Program-made: the position numbers and the translations under genes
Notes under the pieces: generated by a model
What the model was told of the DNA's origin: nothing
What the model saw: the letters and a program-made list of their open reading frames with translations, nothing else
Databases searched by the model: none
Part shown: piece by piece, positions 62,001-64,000 of the stretch
How positions within the stretch are numbered: the first letter of the stretch is position 1
Layout of the letters: every line of letters begins with the position of its first letter
DNA from: Serilophus lunatus
Lineage: Eukaryota > Chordata > Aves > Passeriformes > Eurylaimidae
Assembly: GCA_013399895.1 (NCBI GenBank)
Contig: VXBA01001642.1
Location: 1,032,475 to 1,096,474 of the forward strand
Length of the DNA: 64,000 bases
Direction of reading: 5' to 3'

Positions 62001-62795
62001 TCCCCCTTGATAAACAGGTAAGTATTACTGTCTTCATTTTACAACTGGAAAAACTGTAGCAGAAGGATTAATAAGTGACTTATCTGAAGCAACAAAGAAA
62101 GGCATTGTCAAAACCAGTATGCAATCTGAGGAATTCCTGACTGCCAGGTTTGGAACTGTGTATAGATAACAAATCTATAAATATTCCACTGGGATCTACA
62201 GATGGGAAAAAAAACCAAACCTAAACTAAGAAAAATATACCATTACTTGTACAGAGATGTCTCTACATCTTTCTGTGCTTTAGTTAGTTGTTTGCAGCAT
62301 TTTCTCTCAAAGTTTCCATTATTTTGCATCTTGCTTGTAAAACAATAAAGCAGAAATACAGAATTAAATTGAGAGATTCAGATTAGGTAGCCCGTATGCA
62401 CAACAAGTTATTAAGTCCCAAAATTCAGAGCATGAATTTTTGTGGGTTCTAATGACTTGGTTCACCCACAAGTATTTCCACATTTGGTTTTACACTTACA
62501 AAAGCAGCACATGAAAACTCAGCAGATCTGCAGGTGAGGTGTTTGATTTGGGATGAAAAATATTTCCTTACCTCTGCAGATCTGAATGCATTTACTCAAA
62601 CTATATAGTCCTGCTTGTGGTTTATCCTATGGCTTACTCTCAGAACATGAAGAGCACTGAAATAAATGAGGTTTTTTTCCTCCTAGTTTGTTTATCAAGC
62701 CTGGATTACTGACCCTAAAACAGCTCTACGACAGAGGCGCAAAGAGAAGAAAAGTTTCGGGAAAGAGAAGCAAAAGCGAAAAGGATCTGGGGATG
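263..62795 (+). CDS. PIEZO2: PIEZO2 mechanosensitive cation channel, internal part of the gene (28 exons seen)
   Basis: PIEZO2 forms a homotrimeric, propeller-shaped channel in the plasma membrane that converts membrane tension into a cation current in touch and proprioceptive neurons and Merkel cells (known for the family). Seen here: 28 exons in order on the + strand. Joined, they give 1361 whole codons without a stop and match vertebrate PIEZO2 throughout, for example LLVTVNGNP, YWIYVCGGMFFFVSFEG, WVGLRKS, DFYAMIHAFWLIAVLYRRRR, WWRPWVDHAS and FVYQAWITDP. PIEZO1 is excluded because the Glu-rich linkers and blade sequence follow PIEZO2. The fragment covers the middle and distal blade, the beam and the linker after it. 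It starts mid-codon and stops mid-codon, so 5' and 3' exons lie outside the window. The pore module is not present. Inclusion of E11 and E27 is likely optional. Confidence 0.97.
705..785 (+). repeat. CR1-type LINE, short 3' tail fragment, sense
   Basis: Diverged 3'-terminal sequence of the form ...GAAGGTCTCTTCCAA...TCTATGATTCTGG, which is the typical end of avian CR1 copies. Only the last 80 nt or so remain. Confidence 0.7.
4283..5450 (-). repeat. CR1-type LINE fragment, antisense, old and diverged
   Basis: Starts with TCATAGAGTCACAGAG, the reverse complement of a CR1 3' end. On the minus strand it carries remnants of the reverse-transcriptase C-terminus (a stretch reading LYLASVRPYLQFSSGILQF, corresponding to the CR1 LYSALVRPHLEYCVQFWAP motif). 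Multiple stops and indels show it is dead. The 5' limit is approximate. Confidence 0.8.
5971..6099 (+). CDS. PIEZO2: PIEZO2 exon E2: cytosolic linker
   Basis: The exon has 43 codons, phase 0 at both ends, acceptor TTTTGCAG and donor AAA|GTAAGG. The product begins VPDEEKSVSRED and contains CSPIPMTAERRRSLWYASHY, a polar linker with an Arg-rich patch. The RRRSLWYA core is shared with mammalian PIEZO2. The N-terminal third (VPDEEKSVSREDDKE) is more divergent than the flanking blade exons, as expected for an intracellular loop. Confidence 0.95.
6100..7144 (+). other. PIEZO2 intron 2 (1.0 kb)
   Basis: No transposon recognised. Contains two adjacent inverted repeats at 6779-6871, listed separately. 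The rest shows nothing notable. Confidence 0.9.
6779..6871. repeat. Two adjacent intronic inverted repeats (hairpin-forming)
   Basis: The first, 6779-6827, has arms built on CTAATGAT and TGTTTAAAAAC, 21 paired bases with a 4-nt bulge in the 3' arm and a 3-nt TTA loop at 6800-6802. The second has 8-nt perfect arms (TTAATCAG at 6844-6851, CTGATTAA at 6864-6871) with a 12-nt loop. No transposon ends or known RNA family recognised. Confidence 0.75.
7145..7183 (+). CDS. PIEZO2: PIEZO2 exon E3: 39-nt micro-exon, LLSMTQDEYKPSD
   Basis: The exon has 13 codons and phase 0 on both sides, so it can be skipped without a frameshift. The acceptor is TTTGCAG after a T-rich tract. The donor is weak (GAT|GTTAGT). 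The product differs from the mammalian segment only by Glu for Asp after TQD. The short length, weak donor and frame neutrality make regulated inclusion plausible, but the sequence alone cannot show it. Confidence 0.93.
7184..8530 (+). other. PIEZO2 intron 3 (1.3 kb)
   Basis: Contains a 40-nt A tract preceded by A/C-rich low-complexity sequence. Otherwise no recognisable feature. Confidence 0.9.
8022..8061 (+). repeat. Poly(A) tract, 40 nt
   Basis: Uninterrupted run of A preceded by A/C-rich sequence and followed by AGAGAAAAAAGG. No upstream gene-like sequence or target-site duplication was noticed, so it is a simple repeat rather than an obvious processed pseudogene tail. Confidence 0.9.
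8531..8669 (+). CDS. PIEZO2: PIEZO2 exon E4: cytosolic linker
   Basis: The acceptor is TGGCAG. The donor GTAGTG is weaker than most in the gene. The exon encodes 46 codons plus one base of the next Glu codon. The product starts VLLVTVNGNPADYHTIHP and ends YKWEPSEDMS. The mammalian counterpart begins with Gly rather than Val; the rest aligns without gaps. It has no membrane helix and belongs to the intracellular loop preceding the acidic stretch of E5. Confidence 0.95.
8670..8999 (+). other. PIEZO2 intron 4 (330 nt)
   Basis: Short intron with no feature beyond its splice sites. Confidence 0.9.
9000..9142 (+). CDS. PIEZO2: PIEZO2 exon E5: Glu-rich stretch then start of a membrane helix
   Basis: The acceptor is CTACTTAG; the donor ATG|GTAAGT is near consensus. 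After two bases completing a Glu codon there are 47 codons: a run of 8 consecutive Glu (AEEEEEEEEV), then a conserved block beginning KLHALVSVFQFIMKQSYICA, which starts a membrane helix. The acidic tract is encoded by mixed GAA/GAG and is a low-complexity cytosolic segment whose length differs between species. Confidence 0.95.
9143..11259 (+). other. PIEZO2 intron 5 (2.1 kb)
   Basis: Contains one short antisense CR1 tail near 10105-10200. The remainder is unremarkable AT-rich intron. Confidence 0.9.
10105..10200 (-). repeat. CR1-type LINE, short 3' tail, antisense
   Basis: TCATAGAATGATTTGTGGTGA followed by AGATCTTAAAA and a TCTAACCCCCTTGCC stretch resemble a diverged CR1 tail in reverse orientation. 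Confidence 0.65.
11260..11496 (+). CDS. PIEZO2: PIEZO2 exon E6: two or three transmembrane helices of the blade
   Basis: The exon has 79 codons, phase 0 at both ends, acceptor CCACAAG and donor AAG|GTAGGT. The product starts AWSITYHSWLTFVLLIWSC, continues through TLWMIRDRRKYAM to a second hydrophobic helix (YGNLLLILQYIWS), and ends with the conserved linker GFLERKEPGELASK. The segment ELRNDELPQVSG is slightly longer and more polar than the mammalian equivalent. No anomaly otherwise. Confidence 0.96.
12596..13428 (-). repeat. CR1-type LINE fragment, antisense
   Basis: Begins AGAATCACAGAAT at the element's 3' end and runs through the CR1 3' UTR into degraded ORF2 (minus strand), including a TGGATCCACTCTGAC segment near 13358 typical of the CR1 reverse-transcriptase region. 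It is 5'-truncated, as is usual. Confidence 0.85.
13429..13500 (-). repeat. CR1-type LINE, short 3' tail, antisense, abutting the previous copy
   Basis: AACACAGAATGGTTGGGTCAG with AAAGATCCCTAGCCTGG is a second CR1 3' end directly next to the previous element, so one copy inserted beside or into the other. Confidence 0.7.
14446..14569 (+). CDS. PIEZO2: PIEZO2 exon E7: transmembrane helix and start of acidic linker
   Basis: The acceptor lies after a long T-rich tract ending TTTGCAG; the donor is AAAG|GTAAAG. It has 41 codons plus one base. ILFTITFWLLLRQHLTEQKAL is the hydrophobic helix followed by a basic turn, then LKEATLSEVKVGSEENEEK, the start of the cytosolic acidic linker that continues in E8. 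Confidence 0.96.
14570..16168 (+). other. PIEZO2 intron 7 (1.6 kb)
   Basis: Contains a degenerate 20-nt tandem repeat at 15721-15780. No transposon recognised. Confidence 0.9.
15721..15780 (+). repeat. Degenerate 20-nt tandem repeat, three copies
   Basis: Units based on ACTCAAGATGAGAGGTTCAA at 15721, 15741 and 15761; the third copy is diverged. Confidence 0.8.
16169..16425 (+). CDS. PIEZO2: PIEZO2 exon E8: Glu-rich linker and two transmembrane helices
   Basis: The acceptor is ATTTACAG and the donor CAG|GTAAGT. The first 27 or so residues are almost all Glu, Lys and Gln, with a run of nine Glu before DEQDIMKVLG. This linker appears shorter than the mammalian one, which carries extra residues here (from memory, to be checked by alignment). 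Then come KYWIYVCGGMFFFVSFEG and MYKIIYMVLFLFCVALYQ, two blade helices nearly identical to other vertebrates. The GAG/GAA repeat coding DNA is prone to length change. Confidence 0.96.
16426..17084 (+). other. PIEZO2 intron 8 (659 nt)
   Basis: Contains a stretch of about 270 nt (16680-16950) with higher GC than its surroundings and a 70-codon open frame ending just at a GGGTAAGC donor-like site. I find no similarity to PIEZO2 and treat it as intron. Confidence 0.85.
17085..17233 (+). CDS. PIEZO2: PIEZO2 exon E9: blade transmembrane helix
   Basis: The acceptor is ATTTTCAG and the donor AA|GTGAGT. It has 49 codons plus two bases of a Lys codon. HYEWWRKILKYFWMSVVVYT leads into a long helix ending LIFIYTYQF, then an extracellular loop with the sequon NMT in WKNMTGLDEK. 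The block is strongly conserved in vertebrate PIEZO2. Confidence 0.96.
17234..18000 (+). other. PIEZO2 intron 9 (767 nt)
   Basis: Nothing recognised apart from an unusually pure poly-T acceptor tract at its 3' end. Confidence 0.9.
18001..18174 (+). CDS. PIEZO2: PIEZO2 exon E10: blade segment and transmembrane helix
   Basis: The acceptor follows an uninterrupted T tract and CCCACCAG; the donor is TACAG|GTAAAA. It has 57 codons plus two bases (AG) of a split codon. LKDLGLEQFSVTDLFTNIFI is followed by the helix PTSFLLVCILHLHYFHDQFL and the linker ending NTIY. The terminal AG can be completed either by E11 (C, giving Ser) or by E12 (A, giving Arg), which is what makes E11 a clean cassette. Confidence 0.96.
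18175..21208 (+). other. PIEZO2 intron 10 (3.0 kb), upstream of cassette E11
   Basis: AT-rich. Contains an (AT)9 repeat at 20387-20404 and an AAATAAATAA low-complexity stretch near 20525. No transposon recognised. Confidence 0.9.
20387..20404 (+). repeat. (AT)9 microsatellite
   Basis: Pure AT dinucleotide run. Confidence 0.9.
21209..21250 (+). CDS. PIEZO2: PIEZO2 exon E11: 42-nt cassette exon encoding (S)HAKVNGRVYLIIN
   Basis: The acceptor is CCTCATAG and the donor AATAG|GTGCGT, which is weak. It is 42 nt, phase 2 in and phase 2 out. Joined to E10 and E12 it reads YSHAKVNGRVYLIINRL. I recall the same segment in the mouse Piezo2 reference protein, while the human reference reads directly from TIYR to LVH, so this is a known kind of alternative segment. 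Exon length 14 codons, weak donor and exact phase fit support a regulated cassette here too. Both E10-E11-E12 and E10-E12 joins are open. Confidence 0.88.
22085..22600. other. GC-rich patch of unknown nature
   Basis: About 500 nt with markedly higher GC than the surrounding intron, most strongly at 22140-22300, with open frames in several registers and no stop-rich AT sequence. No CR1 or LTR hallmark was recognised. It could be an old unclassified repeat. Confidence 0.5.
23938..24178 (+). repeat. CR1-type LINE, 3' end, sense
   Basis: Reads CACAGAGAGAGTGATTTCCC through GGGCTTCCCAGGGAGGTGG to a GATGATCTCTAAGGTC tail and terminal ATTCTGTGTGTG units. It is the same subfamily as the copy ending near 26598. 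About 240 nt long, strongly 5'-truncated. Confidence 0.9.
24179..25380 (+). repeat. CR1-type LINE, 3' half with ORF2 remnants, sense
   Basis: Starts in the reverse-transcriptase region (a frame reading GFDGWTIQWIKNWLYG near 24340), passes the LYSAVVRPHLEYCVQL motif near 24856-24903 and ends ACCATTCTATGATTCTG, a standard CR1 3' end. Frameshifts and stops disrupt ORF2. It abuts the preceding CR1 tail. Confidence 0.92.
25917..26600 (+). repeat. CR1-type LINE, 3' end with ORF2 C-terminus, sense
   Basis: Encodes the end of ORF2 (segment LYLALVRLHLEYYVQFWAP near 26040-26096) and then the 3' region TTCCCAGGGAGGTGGTGGAG with terminal TTAGTTCTGTGTGTAG. Same subfamily as the copy at 23938. Confidence 0.92.
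26859..26874 (+). repeat. (AT)8 microsatellite
   Basis: Pure AT dinucleotide run in intron 11. Confidence 0.9.
27519..27551 (+). other. Candidate 33-nt PIEZO2 micro-exon
   Basis: Preceded by a pyrimidine-rich tract (27481-27512) and TTGAGCAG, followed by a consensus donor GTAAGT. In phase 2 it reads S-LKKKIPNHQN-(E) without a stop and rejoins E12. No homologous segment is known to me. It could be a chance pairing of splice-like signals. Confidence 0.35.
27891..28144 (+). CDS. PIEZO2: PIEZO2 exon E12: acidic intracellular linker with Asp run
   Basis: The acceptor is TTTACCAACAG and the donor ACAG|GTAAGC. It starts LVHQDGSLPDITMMNLTASR, matching PIEZO2, then becomes a highly charged, low-complexity linker: KKGKEEEKEDEDKE, 11 consecutive Asp (28078-28110, ending in seven pure GAT codons), then EDNESEEEETT. 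The conserved start and end frame a variable middle, as in mammals, but the pure Asp run looks like expansion of a GAT microsatellite. The frame is also open for some 140 nt upstream of the acceptor, so intron retention would not stop at once, but the acceptor is clear. Confidence 0.94.
28078..28110 (+). repeat. GAC/GAT trinucleotide run in coding sequence (11 Asp codons)
   Basis: Within E12. The last seven codons are all GAT, which makes replication slippage likely. It encodes a cytosolic polyaspartate tract. Confidence 0.93.
28145..31111 (+). other. PIEZO2 intron 12 (3.0 kb)
   Basis: Contains one antisense CR1 fragment near 28920-29250. Otherwise AT-rich and without recognisable features. 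Confidence 0.9.
28920..29250 (-). repeat. CR1-type LINE fragment, antisense
   Basis: AATCATAAAATTGTTTAGG, then TTGGAAAAGGCCTCTTAAGA and CACTGCCAAGTCCACCACTA are typical of a CR1 3' region in reverse; it extends to about 29215-29250. Confidence 0.85.
31112..31272 (+). CDS. PIEZO2: PIEZO2 exon E13: blade helices; GC splice donor
   Basis: The acceptor is CCCTACAG. The donor is AAAGAG|GCAAGT, a GC donor in otherwise perfect consensus context; no GT nearby restores the frame to E14. It has 53 codons after two bases completing Asp. DLRNKWHLVIDRLTVLFLKF leads to a helix in the segment YFHKMQVFVWWLLELHIIK and then IVSSYIIWVTVKE. Near-identical to other vertebrate PIEZO2. Confidence 0.96.
31273..32114 (+). 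other. PIEZO2 intron 13, GC-AG type (842 nt)
   Basis: Begins GCAAGT and ends TTTTCAG. No repeats recognised. The donor is otherwise full consensus, typical of functional GC-AG introns. Confidence 0.93.
32115..32291 (+). CDS. PIEZO2: PIEZO2 exon E14: two transmembrane helices and glycosylated loop start
   Basis: It has 59 codons, phase 0 at both ends, acceptor GTTTTCAG and donor TTG|GTGAGT. The product starts VSLFNFVFLIAWALALPYAQ, continues with a second helix in ICTVWTCVIIVCKMLYQL, and ends in an extracellular loop with sequons NFS and NCT. The exon follows the GC-AG intron. Confidence 0.96.
32468..32593 (+). CDS. PIEZO2: PIEZO2 exon E15: extracellular loop
   Basis: It has 42 codons in phase 0, separated from E14 by only 176 nt. 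The acceptor is TTTTTAG and the donor AGG|GTAACT. PGENETKVNLEELKTSVLYS is a variable polar loop with an NET sequon. PVDPTEWVGLRKSYPLLVYL is the conserved run into the next helix. Confidence 0.95.
32594..34598 (+). other. PIEZO2 intron 15 (2.0 kb)
   Basis: No transposon recognised. An A/C-rich low-complexity stretch lies near 33765-33830. Confidence 0.9.
34599..34799 (+). CDS. PIEZO2: PIEZO2 exon E16: transmembrane helices of the blade
   Basis: It has 67 codons in phase 0, acceptor CCCCTAG and donor GAG|GTAAAT. NNLLMLAILAFEVTIYRHQE begins with a short helix, then a loop carrying the sequon NLT (CRNNLTAPVTKTIFHDITR), then CIKYFINYFFYKFGLE, the start of the next helix. Cys in YYRCRNN replaces the mammalian Gly. 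Confidence 0.96.
34800..35879 (+). other. PIEZO2 intron 16 (1.1 kb)
   Basis: No feature recognised. An open frame runs through the last 160 nt into E17 but the acceptor at 35878-35879 is clear. Confidence 0.9.
35880..36084 (+). CDS. PIEZO2: PIEZO2 exon E17: two transmembrane helices with a basic turn
   Basis: The acceptor is TTTCCAG and the donor AAAG|GTAAGG. It has 68 codons plus one base. TCFLLSVNVIGQRMDFYAMI leads into HAFWLIAVLYRRRRKAIAEI with the conserved RRRRK turn, then WPKYCCFLSCIITFQYFLCI and GIPPAPCK. Among the most conserved parts of the window. Confidence 0.97.
36228..36329 (+). CDS. PIEZO2: PIEZO2 exon E18: extracellular loop
   Basis: It lies 143 nt after E17, the shortest intron in the window. 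The acceptor is CATACAG and the donor GTGT|GTAAGT. It encodes (D)YPWRSGNANFNSNIIKWLY and FPDFIVRPNPVFLV. The SGNAN stretch differs from the mammalian sequence, while the rest is conserved. Confidence 0.95.
36330..36774 (+). other. PIEZO2 intron 18 (445 nt)
   Basis: AT-rich, nothing recognised. Confidence 0.9.
36775..36940 (+). CDS. PIEZO2: PIEZO2 exon E19: blade helix and cytosolic linker
   Basis: The acceptor is TCTCCTAG and the donor TGCCG|GTAAAA. It has 54 codons with split codons at both ends. YDFMLLLCASLQRQTFEDEN is followed by KAAVRITAGDNVEICMNLDA and SFSQHNPVPDFIHC. The Arg formed with E20 (CG|G) matches the conserved RSYLDM junction. Confidence 0.96.
37233..37370 (-). repeat. CR1-type LINE, short 3' tail, antisense
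   Basis: TCATAGAATCATAGACTTG followed by GTTGGAAAAGACATTCGATG matches the reversed CR1 3' end. About 140 nt. Confidence 0.85.
39375..40920 (-). repeat. CR1-type LINE, long antisense copy with duplicated segment
   Basis: Starts ATCATAGAATCATAGACTG. On the minus strand it encodes CR1 reverse-transcriptase remnants, including CGVPQGSVWTLVIFIIFIND (residues of the GVPQGSVLGPLLF-type motif) near 40450-40530 and LYSALMRHYLEYCILIWSP near 39840-39900. The true element is shorter than the span because 224 nt are duplicated around the N at 40026. It ends near 40920, just before a TTTG repeat. Confidence 0.92.
39802..40250 (+). repeat. 224-nt direct duplication around a single N (probable assembly artefact)
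   Basis: Copy 1 is 39802-40025, N is at 40026, copy 2 is 40027-40250. The copies are the same length and differ by one base, C at 39900 versus A at 40125, as far as I can read. Both lie inside one antisense CR1. The pattern fits two contig ends that overlap and were not merged. Confidence 0.9.
40935..40954 (+). repeat. (TTTG)5 microsatellite
   Basis: Tetranucleotide run immediately next to the 5' limit of the antisense CR1. Confidence 0.9.
46493..46736 (+). CDS. PIEZO2: PIEZO2 exon E20: three transmembrane helices
   Basis: It follows the largest intron (about 9.5 kb). The acceptor is TACTTCCAG and the donor TCG|GTAGGT. It has 81 codons. SYLDMYKVIIFSYLFWFVLT, then ISIFCMGYLVACFYFLLFGG, then ILRYWDWLIAYNVFVITMKN: three helices of one PIEZO helical unit. 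Almost invariant relative to other vertebrates apart from Tyr for Ser after YLDM and Arg for Lys in LLKPIRS. Confidence 0.97.
46737..47887 (+). other. PIEZO2 intron 20 (1.15 kb)
   Basis: AT-rich, no repeat or exon recognised. Confidence 0.9.
47888..47984 (+). CDS. PIEZO2: PIEZO2 exon E21: blade helix
   Basis: The acceptor is CTTTCCAG and the donor ATTC|GTAAGT. It has 32 codons plus one base. IGACGYIESLIKNSCWVIQA and FSLACTVKGYRI, with lineage-specific changes ESLIKN in an otherwise conserved segment. Confidence 0.95.
47985..49788 (+). other. PIEZO2 intron 21 (1.8 kb)
   Basis: A short GAAA-rich purine stretch lies near 49140-49172. No transposon recognised. Confidence 0.9.
49789..49948 (+). 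CDS. PIEZO2: PIEZO2 exon E22: last helices before the beam
   Basis: The acceptor is TTTTTCCAG and the donor TCAAG|GTAACA. It encodes (P)TSNPDCKLPSGEAGIIW, then a hydrophobic helix DSICFAFLLLQRRVFMSYYF and LHVVADIKASQILAS. The variable TSNPDCK loop precedes the invariant LPSGEAGIIWDS motif. The end of this exon runs directly into the beam. Confidence 0.96.
49949..51019 (+). other. PIEZO2 intron 22 (1.07 kb)
   Basis: Contains two consecutive open frames, of 122 codons (50206-50574) and 67 codons (50593-50796), with no recognisable protein similarity. Treated as chance open frames in non-repetitive intron. Confidence 0.85.
51020..51109 (+). CDS. PIEZO2: PIEZO2 exon E23: first part of the beam helix
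   Basis: The acceptor is CTGATACAG and the donor GACA|GTATGT. It has 29 codons with split codons on both sides. GAELFQATIVKAVKARIEEE followed by KKSMDQLKR is a long charged amphipathic helix. In PIEZO structures this is the intracellular beam that links the blade to the central pore (known for the family). Identical to the mammalian sequence as I recall it. Confidence 0.96.
51174..51248 (+). repeat. Local 33-nt duplication
   Basis: Copies at 51174-51206 and 51216-51248, offset 42 nt, with two mismatches; the shared core is CTAGCACTTTCTTTTA. Confidence 0.88.
51640..52620 (-). repeat. CR1-type LINE, antisense
   Basis: Starts AGAGTCACAGAATACTAGA, then GTTGGAAGGGACCTTTTAAA. The minus strand carries the CR1 3' UTR and ORF2 C-terminal remnants with frameshifts. 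Confidence 0.9.
53037..53158 (+). CDS. PIEZO2: PIEZO2 exon E24: second part of the beam and following linker
   Basis: The acceptor is TTTTGCTAG; the donor GAAG|GTACCA is weak. It has 40 codons. MDRIKARQQKYKKGKERML finishes the beam helix. SMNQESSEGPEIQKVSEEDD is the acidic disordered linker, which is moderately divergent from mammals. Confidence 0.96.
53159..53971 (+). other. PIEZO2 intron 24 (813 nt)
   Basis: AT-rich, nothing recognised. Confidence 0.9.
53972..54043 (+). CDS. PIEZO2: PIEZO2 exon E25: basic linker ending WWRPWVDHAS
   Basis: The acceptor is TCATTTTAG and the donor TCCA|GTAGGT. It is 72 nt, phase 1 in and out. (G)EADKEKAKGKKKLWW then RPWVDHAS, the tryptophan-rich motif shared by PIEZO1 and PIEZO2. 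The incoming residue is Gly where mammals have Arg. Confidence 0.96.
54720..54764 (+). other. Candidate 45-nt PIEZO2 exon
   Basis: Acceptor TTTGTCTGTAG and donor CTAA|GTAGGC. 45 nt in phase 1, matching both E25 and E26. It would insert (I)EAYDGVLPYLTRRL. The frame stays open for another 130 nt. Not recognised from any PIEZO2 isoform I recall. Confidence 0.3.
54893..55160 (-). repeat. CR1-type LINE, 3' end, antisense
   Basis: TAGAATCATAGAAGAGGCTG then GAGTTGGAAGGGACCCATCA and CCTGTTCCAGTGCCCAACCA. About 270 nt, relatively intact compared with the older copies. Confidence 0.92.
58146..58249 (+). CDS. PIEZO2: PIEZO2 exon E26: conserved YYLFETDS motif and acidic linker
   Basis: The acceptor is TTTCACTTAG and the donor CAG|GTATTT. 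It has two bases completing Met, then 34 codons ending in phase 0. VRSGNYYLFETDS is the family motif (Asn where mammals have Asp), followed by seven Glu, KKEEEEPRKK and SAFQ. The end joins either E27 or E28 in frame. Confidence 0.95.
58250..60180 (+). other. PIEZO2 intron 26 (1.9 kb), upstream of cassette E27
   Basis: Contains a 12-nt tandem repeat at 58941-58988 and is very AT-rich toward the E27 acceptor. No transposon recognised. Confidence 0.9.
58941..58988 (+). repeat. 12-nt tandem repeat, four copies (TCTCATGCATTT)
   Basis: Four units with changes only in the last two bases of the first and fourth. Because the period is a multiple of three, it produces repeated FSCI or MHEK peptides in open frames, which are artefacts of the repeat. 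Confidence 0.92.
60181..60279 (+). CDS. PIEZO2: PIEZO2 exon E27: 99-nt cassette exon, amphipathic basic segment
   Basis: There is a long pyrimidine-rich tract and CTTTATAG acceptor, and a weak donor AAG|GTACTT. It is 99 nt, phase 0 at both ends. The 33 residues start RAIGKFASAILALPKSIIKL and end YLIKAAK: Lys spaced every three to five residues among aliphatic and small residues, with two Pro, giving amphipathic helices without acidic residues. It sits between SAFQ and FVYQAWITD, which are contiguous in the common mammalian form, so this is a facultative exon. A closely related segment occurs in longer mammalian Piezo2 isoforms as far as I recall; the functional effect cannot be read here. Confidence 0.87.
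60280..62686 (+). other. PIEZO2 intron 27 (2.4 kb), downstream of cassette E27
   Basis: AT-rich with no recognised repeat. Nothing that resembles a further exon. Confidence 0.9.
62687..62795 (+). CDS. PIEZO2: PIEZO2 exon E28: linker after the beam; last exon in window
   Basis: The acceptor is CCTCCTAG and the donor GATG|GTAGGT. It has 36 codons plus one base. FVYQAWITDPKTALRQRRKE is near invariant; KKSFGKEKQKRKGSGD is a basic tail. The next expected exon, encoding the conserved (G)PVEWEDREDEP region, is not found in the remaining 1.2 kb, so the gene continues beyond the window. Confidence 0.95.
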
Positions 62796-64000
62796 GTAGG
62801 TAGCCTTTTGCATTTTTGAAAATATAATACTAAATATTGCCTGTTCTTCCTGGTAATGAAAGGCAGGTGAGCTTTGGAGGACAAGTGCTCTCACTTCTGG
62901 CTAGGAACTGGAAAAATGAATTTACCTTTGTCTGGCACTCTTCCCCTCCACCAGCCCATGACAAGGTCAGCCATGGTCATGTCCTTCTATTCTGCGTAAC
63001 ACACATGGAGGGAGATAAAGTAGAAGACATATGTATTTTCCATGAATTGCAACAGACATGCCCAGAACTATTGGTAAATGGGAAGATTAAACATGTTGCA
63101 GAAAACATCAGCTGTATGAAAATGTTTGTGGGAGTACTTCCAACAGAAGAACATAACCCTGTGAGTTTGTAACTTTATAGAACCAACAACCTGGTAATTA
63201 ACAGCATTACTTCAGAATATAGAAGTGTAAATGCCAGGTGTTTGCACAGAATCAGGCAGAGCAAGAACATTACCCTTTAACTGCCTCACCTCATAAAAAG
63301 CATTATCTTTTTATCTTTTCTATCCAGGCTTTTCTAGAGTTGATCAAAGTCACTCATTTTGATGGTAAATTCGTATGTATTCCCAGGGAAAGGTTTTGAA
63401 GAACTGTTTTGTAAGGGATTTCCCAAAGAGCTGTATTTCAAGAGGAGCTGTAAGAAAAATTCAATGAAATAGCCACAAATTATTTCTTTTGGCCACATTT
63501 GCTAAAGAAATGTTGTTCCCTATAGAAGCTTGAATTGATACATGGGGAAGAATATCTGGAAATATTTTTCACTTTCCATGATGTACTCACTGAGGAACAC
63601 AAATATCCATGAACCCCTAAATTCACAGTGAATTCAGTGGGTAGCAAAAGGAAAACATGAAAATGTTAATAGGGTTTTATAGTATCACAGTATCAATGAG
63701 GTTGGAAGAGACCTTAAAGACCATGAAGTCCAACCCATAATCTAACAGCCCATCAACTAAACCATGGCACCAAGTGCCTCATCCAGCCTACTCTTGAACA
63801 TCTCCAGGGTCGGTGACTCCTCCACCTCCCTGGGCAGCCCATTCCAATGGCAGATCACCCTTTCAGTGAAGAATTTCTTCCTAATATCAAGTCTAAACCT
63901 CCCCTGATGGAGCTTGAGACTGCGCCCTCTTGTTCTGTCTCCGGTTACCTGAGAGAAGAGACTGACCCCAGCCTGACTACAGCCTTCCTTCAGGTAGTTA
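62796..64000 (+). other. 5' part of PIEZO2 intron 28
   Basis: A 111-codon open frame begins soon after the donor (62837-63172) but resembles nothing I know. The last 320 nt are an antisense CR1. The intron continues outside the window. Confidence 0.88.
63677..64000 (-). repeat. CR1-type LINE, antisense, running out of the window
   Basis: TAGTATCACAGTATCAATG, GAGGTTGGAAGAGACCTTAA, then CTCCCTGGGCAGCCCATTCC and CTAATATCAAGTCTAAACC. It continues past the end of the window, so the 5' extent is unknown. Confidence 0.92.

Noticed and set aside
62837..63172. 111-codon plus-strand frame just after the E28 donor
   Set aside because: Its sequence does not match the expected next PIEZO2 exon (PVEWED region) and the E28 donor is clear; it is most likely chance.
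1..64000. Search for a non-PIEZO2 gene, tRNA, rRNA, CRISPR array or a microbial or viral system
   Set aside because: No such signature was seen. All coding sequence that can be supported belongs to PIEZO2 or to dead CR1 elements.

Overview
The window is a vertebrate nuclear segment, almost certainly from a bird. Two things show this. It is AT-rich and its interspersed repeats are nearly all CR1-type LINE fragments, the dominant avian retrotransposon. The only protein-coding gene is a large split gene whose exons are an excellent match to PIEZO2, the mechanically gated cation channel of touch and proprioception. I cannot name the species from sequence alone.

Layout: 28 PIEZO2 exons lie on the + strand between 263 and 62795. 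All have AG acceptors. All have GT donors except one clear GC donor at 31273. Their lengths sum to 4085 nt, which is 1361 whole codons plus one split base at each end, and no stop or frameshift interrupts the joined frame. This is roughly the middle half of an about 2,800-residue protein. The first exons lie upstream of the window. The remaining 3' exons (rest of the blade, anchor, outer helix, cap, inner helix and C-terminal domain) lie downstream.

Protein layout: exons E1-E22 encode successive transmembrane helices of the peripheral blade, interrupted by Glu/Asp-rich cytosolic linkers in E5, E8, E12 and E26. E22-E24 run from the last helix of this block into the long charged helix known as the beam. 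E25-E28 encode the linker after the beam. Two exons are most likely cassettes: E11 (42 nt, 21209-21250) and E27 (99 nt, 60181-60279). Both are frame-neutral. Two further intronic segments have splice signals and the correct phase and could be undescribed cassettes: 27519-27551 (33 nt) and 54720-54764 (45 nt).

Introns occupy over 90% of the window, from 143 nt to about 9.5 kb. They hold about 14 CR1 fragments (10 antisense to PIEZO2, 4 sense), a 40-nt A tract, short AT, TTTG and 12-nt tandem repeats, an unusual intronic hairpin at 6779-6827, and a GC-rich patch near 22.1-22.6 kb. A single N at 40026 sits between two 224-nt direct copies that differ at one base; this looks like an unmerged assembly overlap rather than biology.

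I see no second gene, RNA gene, CRISPR array or microbial-type system. The most worthwhile leads concern PIEZO2 splice diversity.
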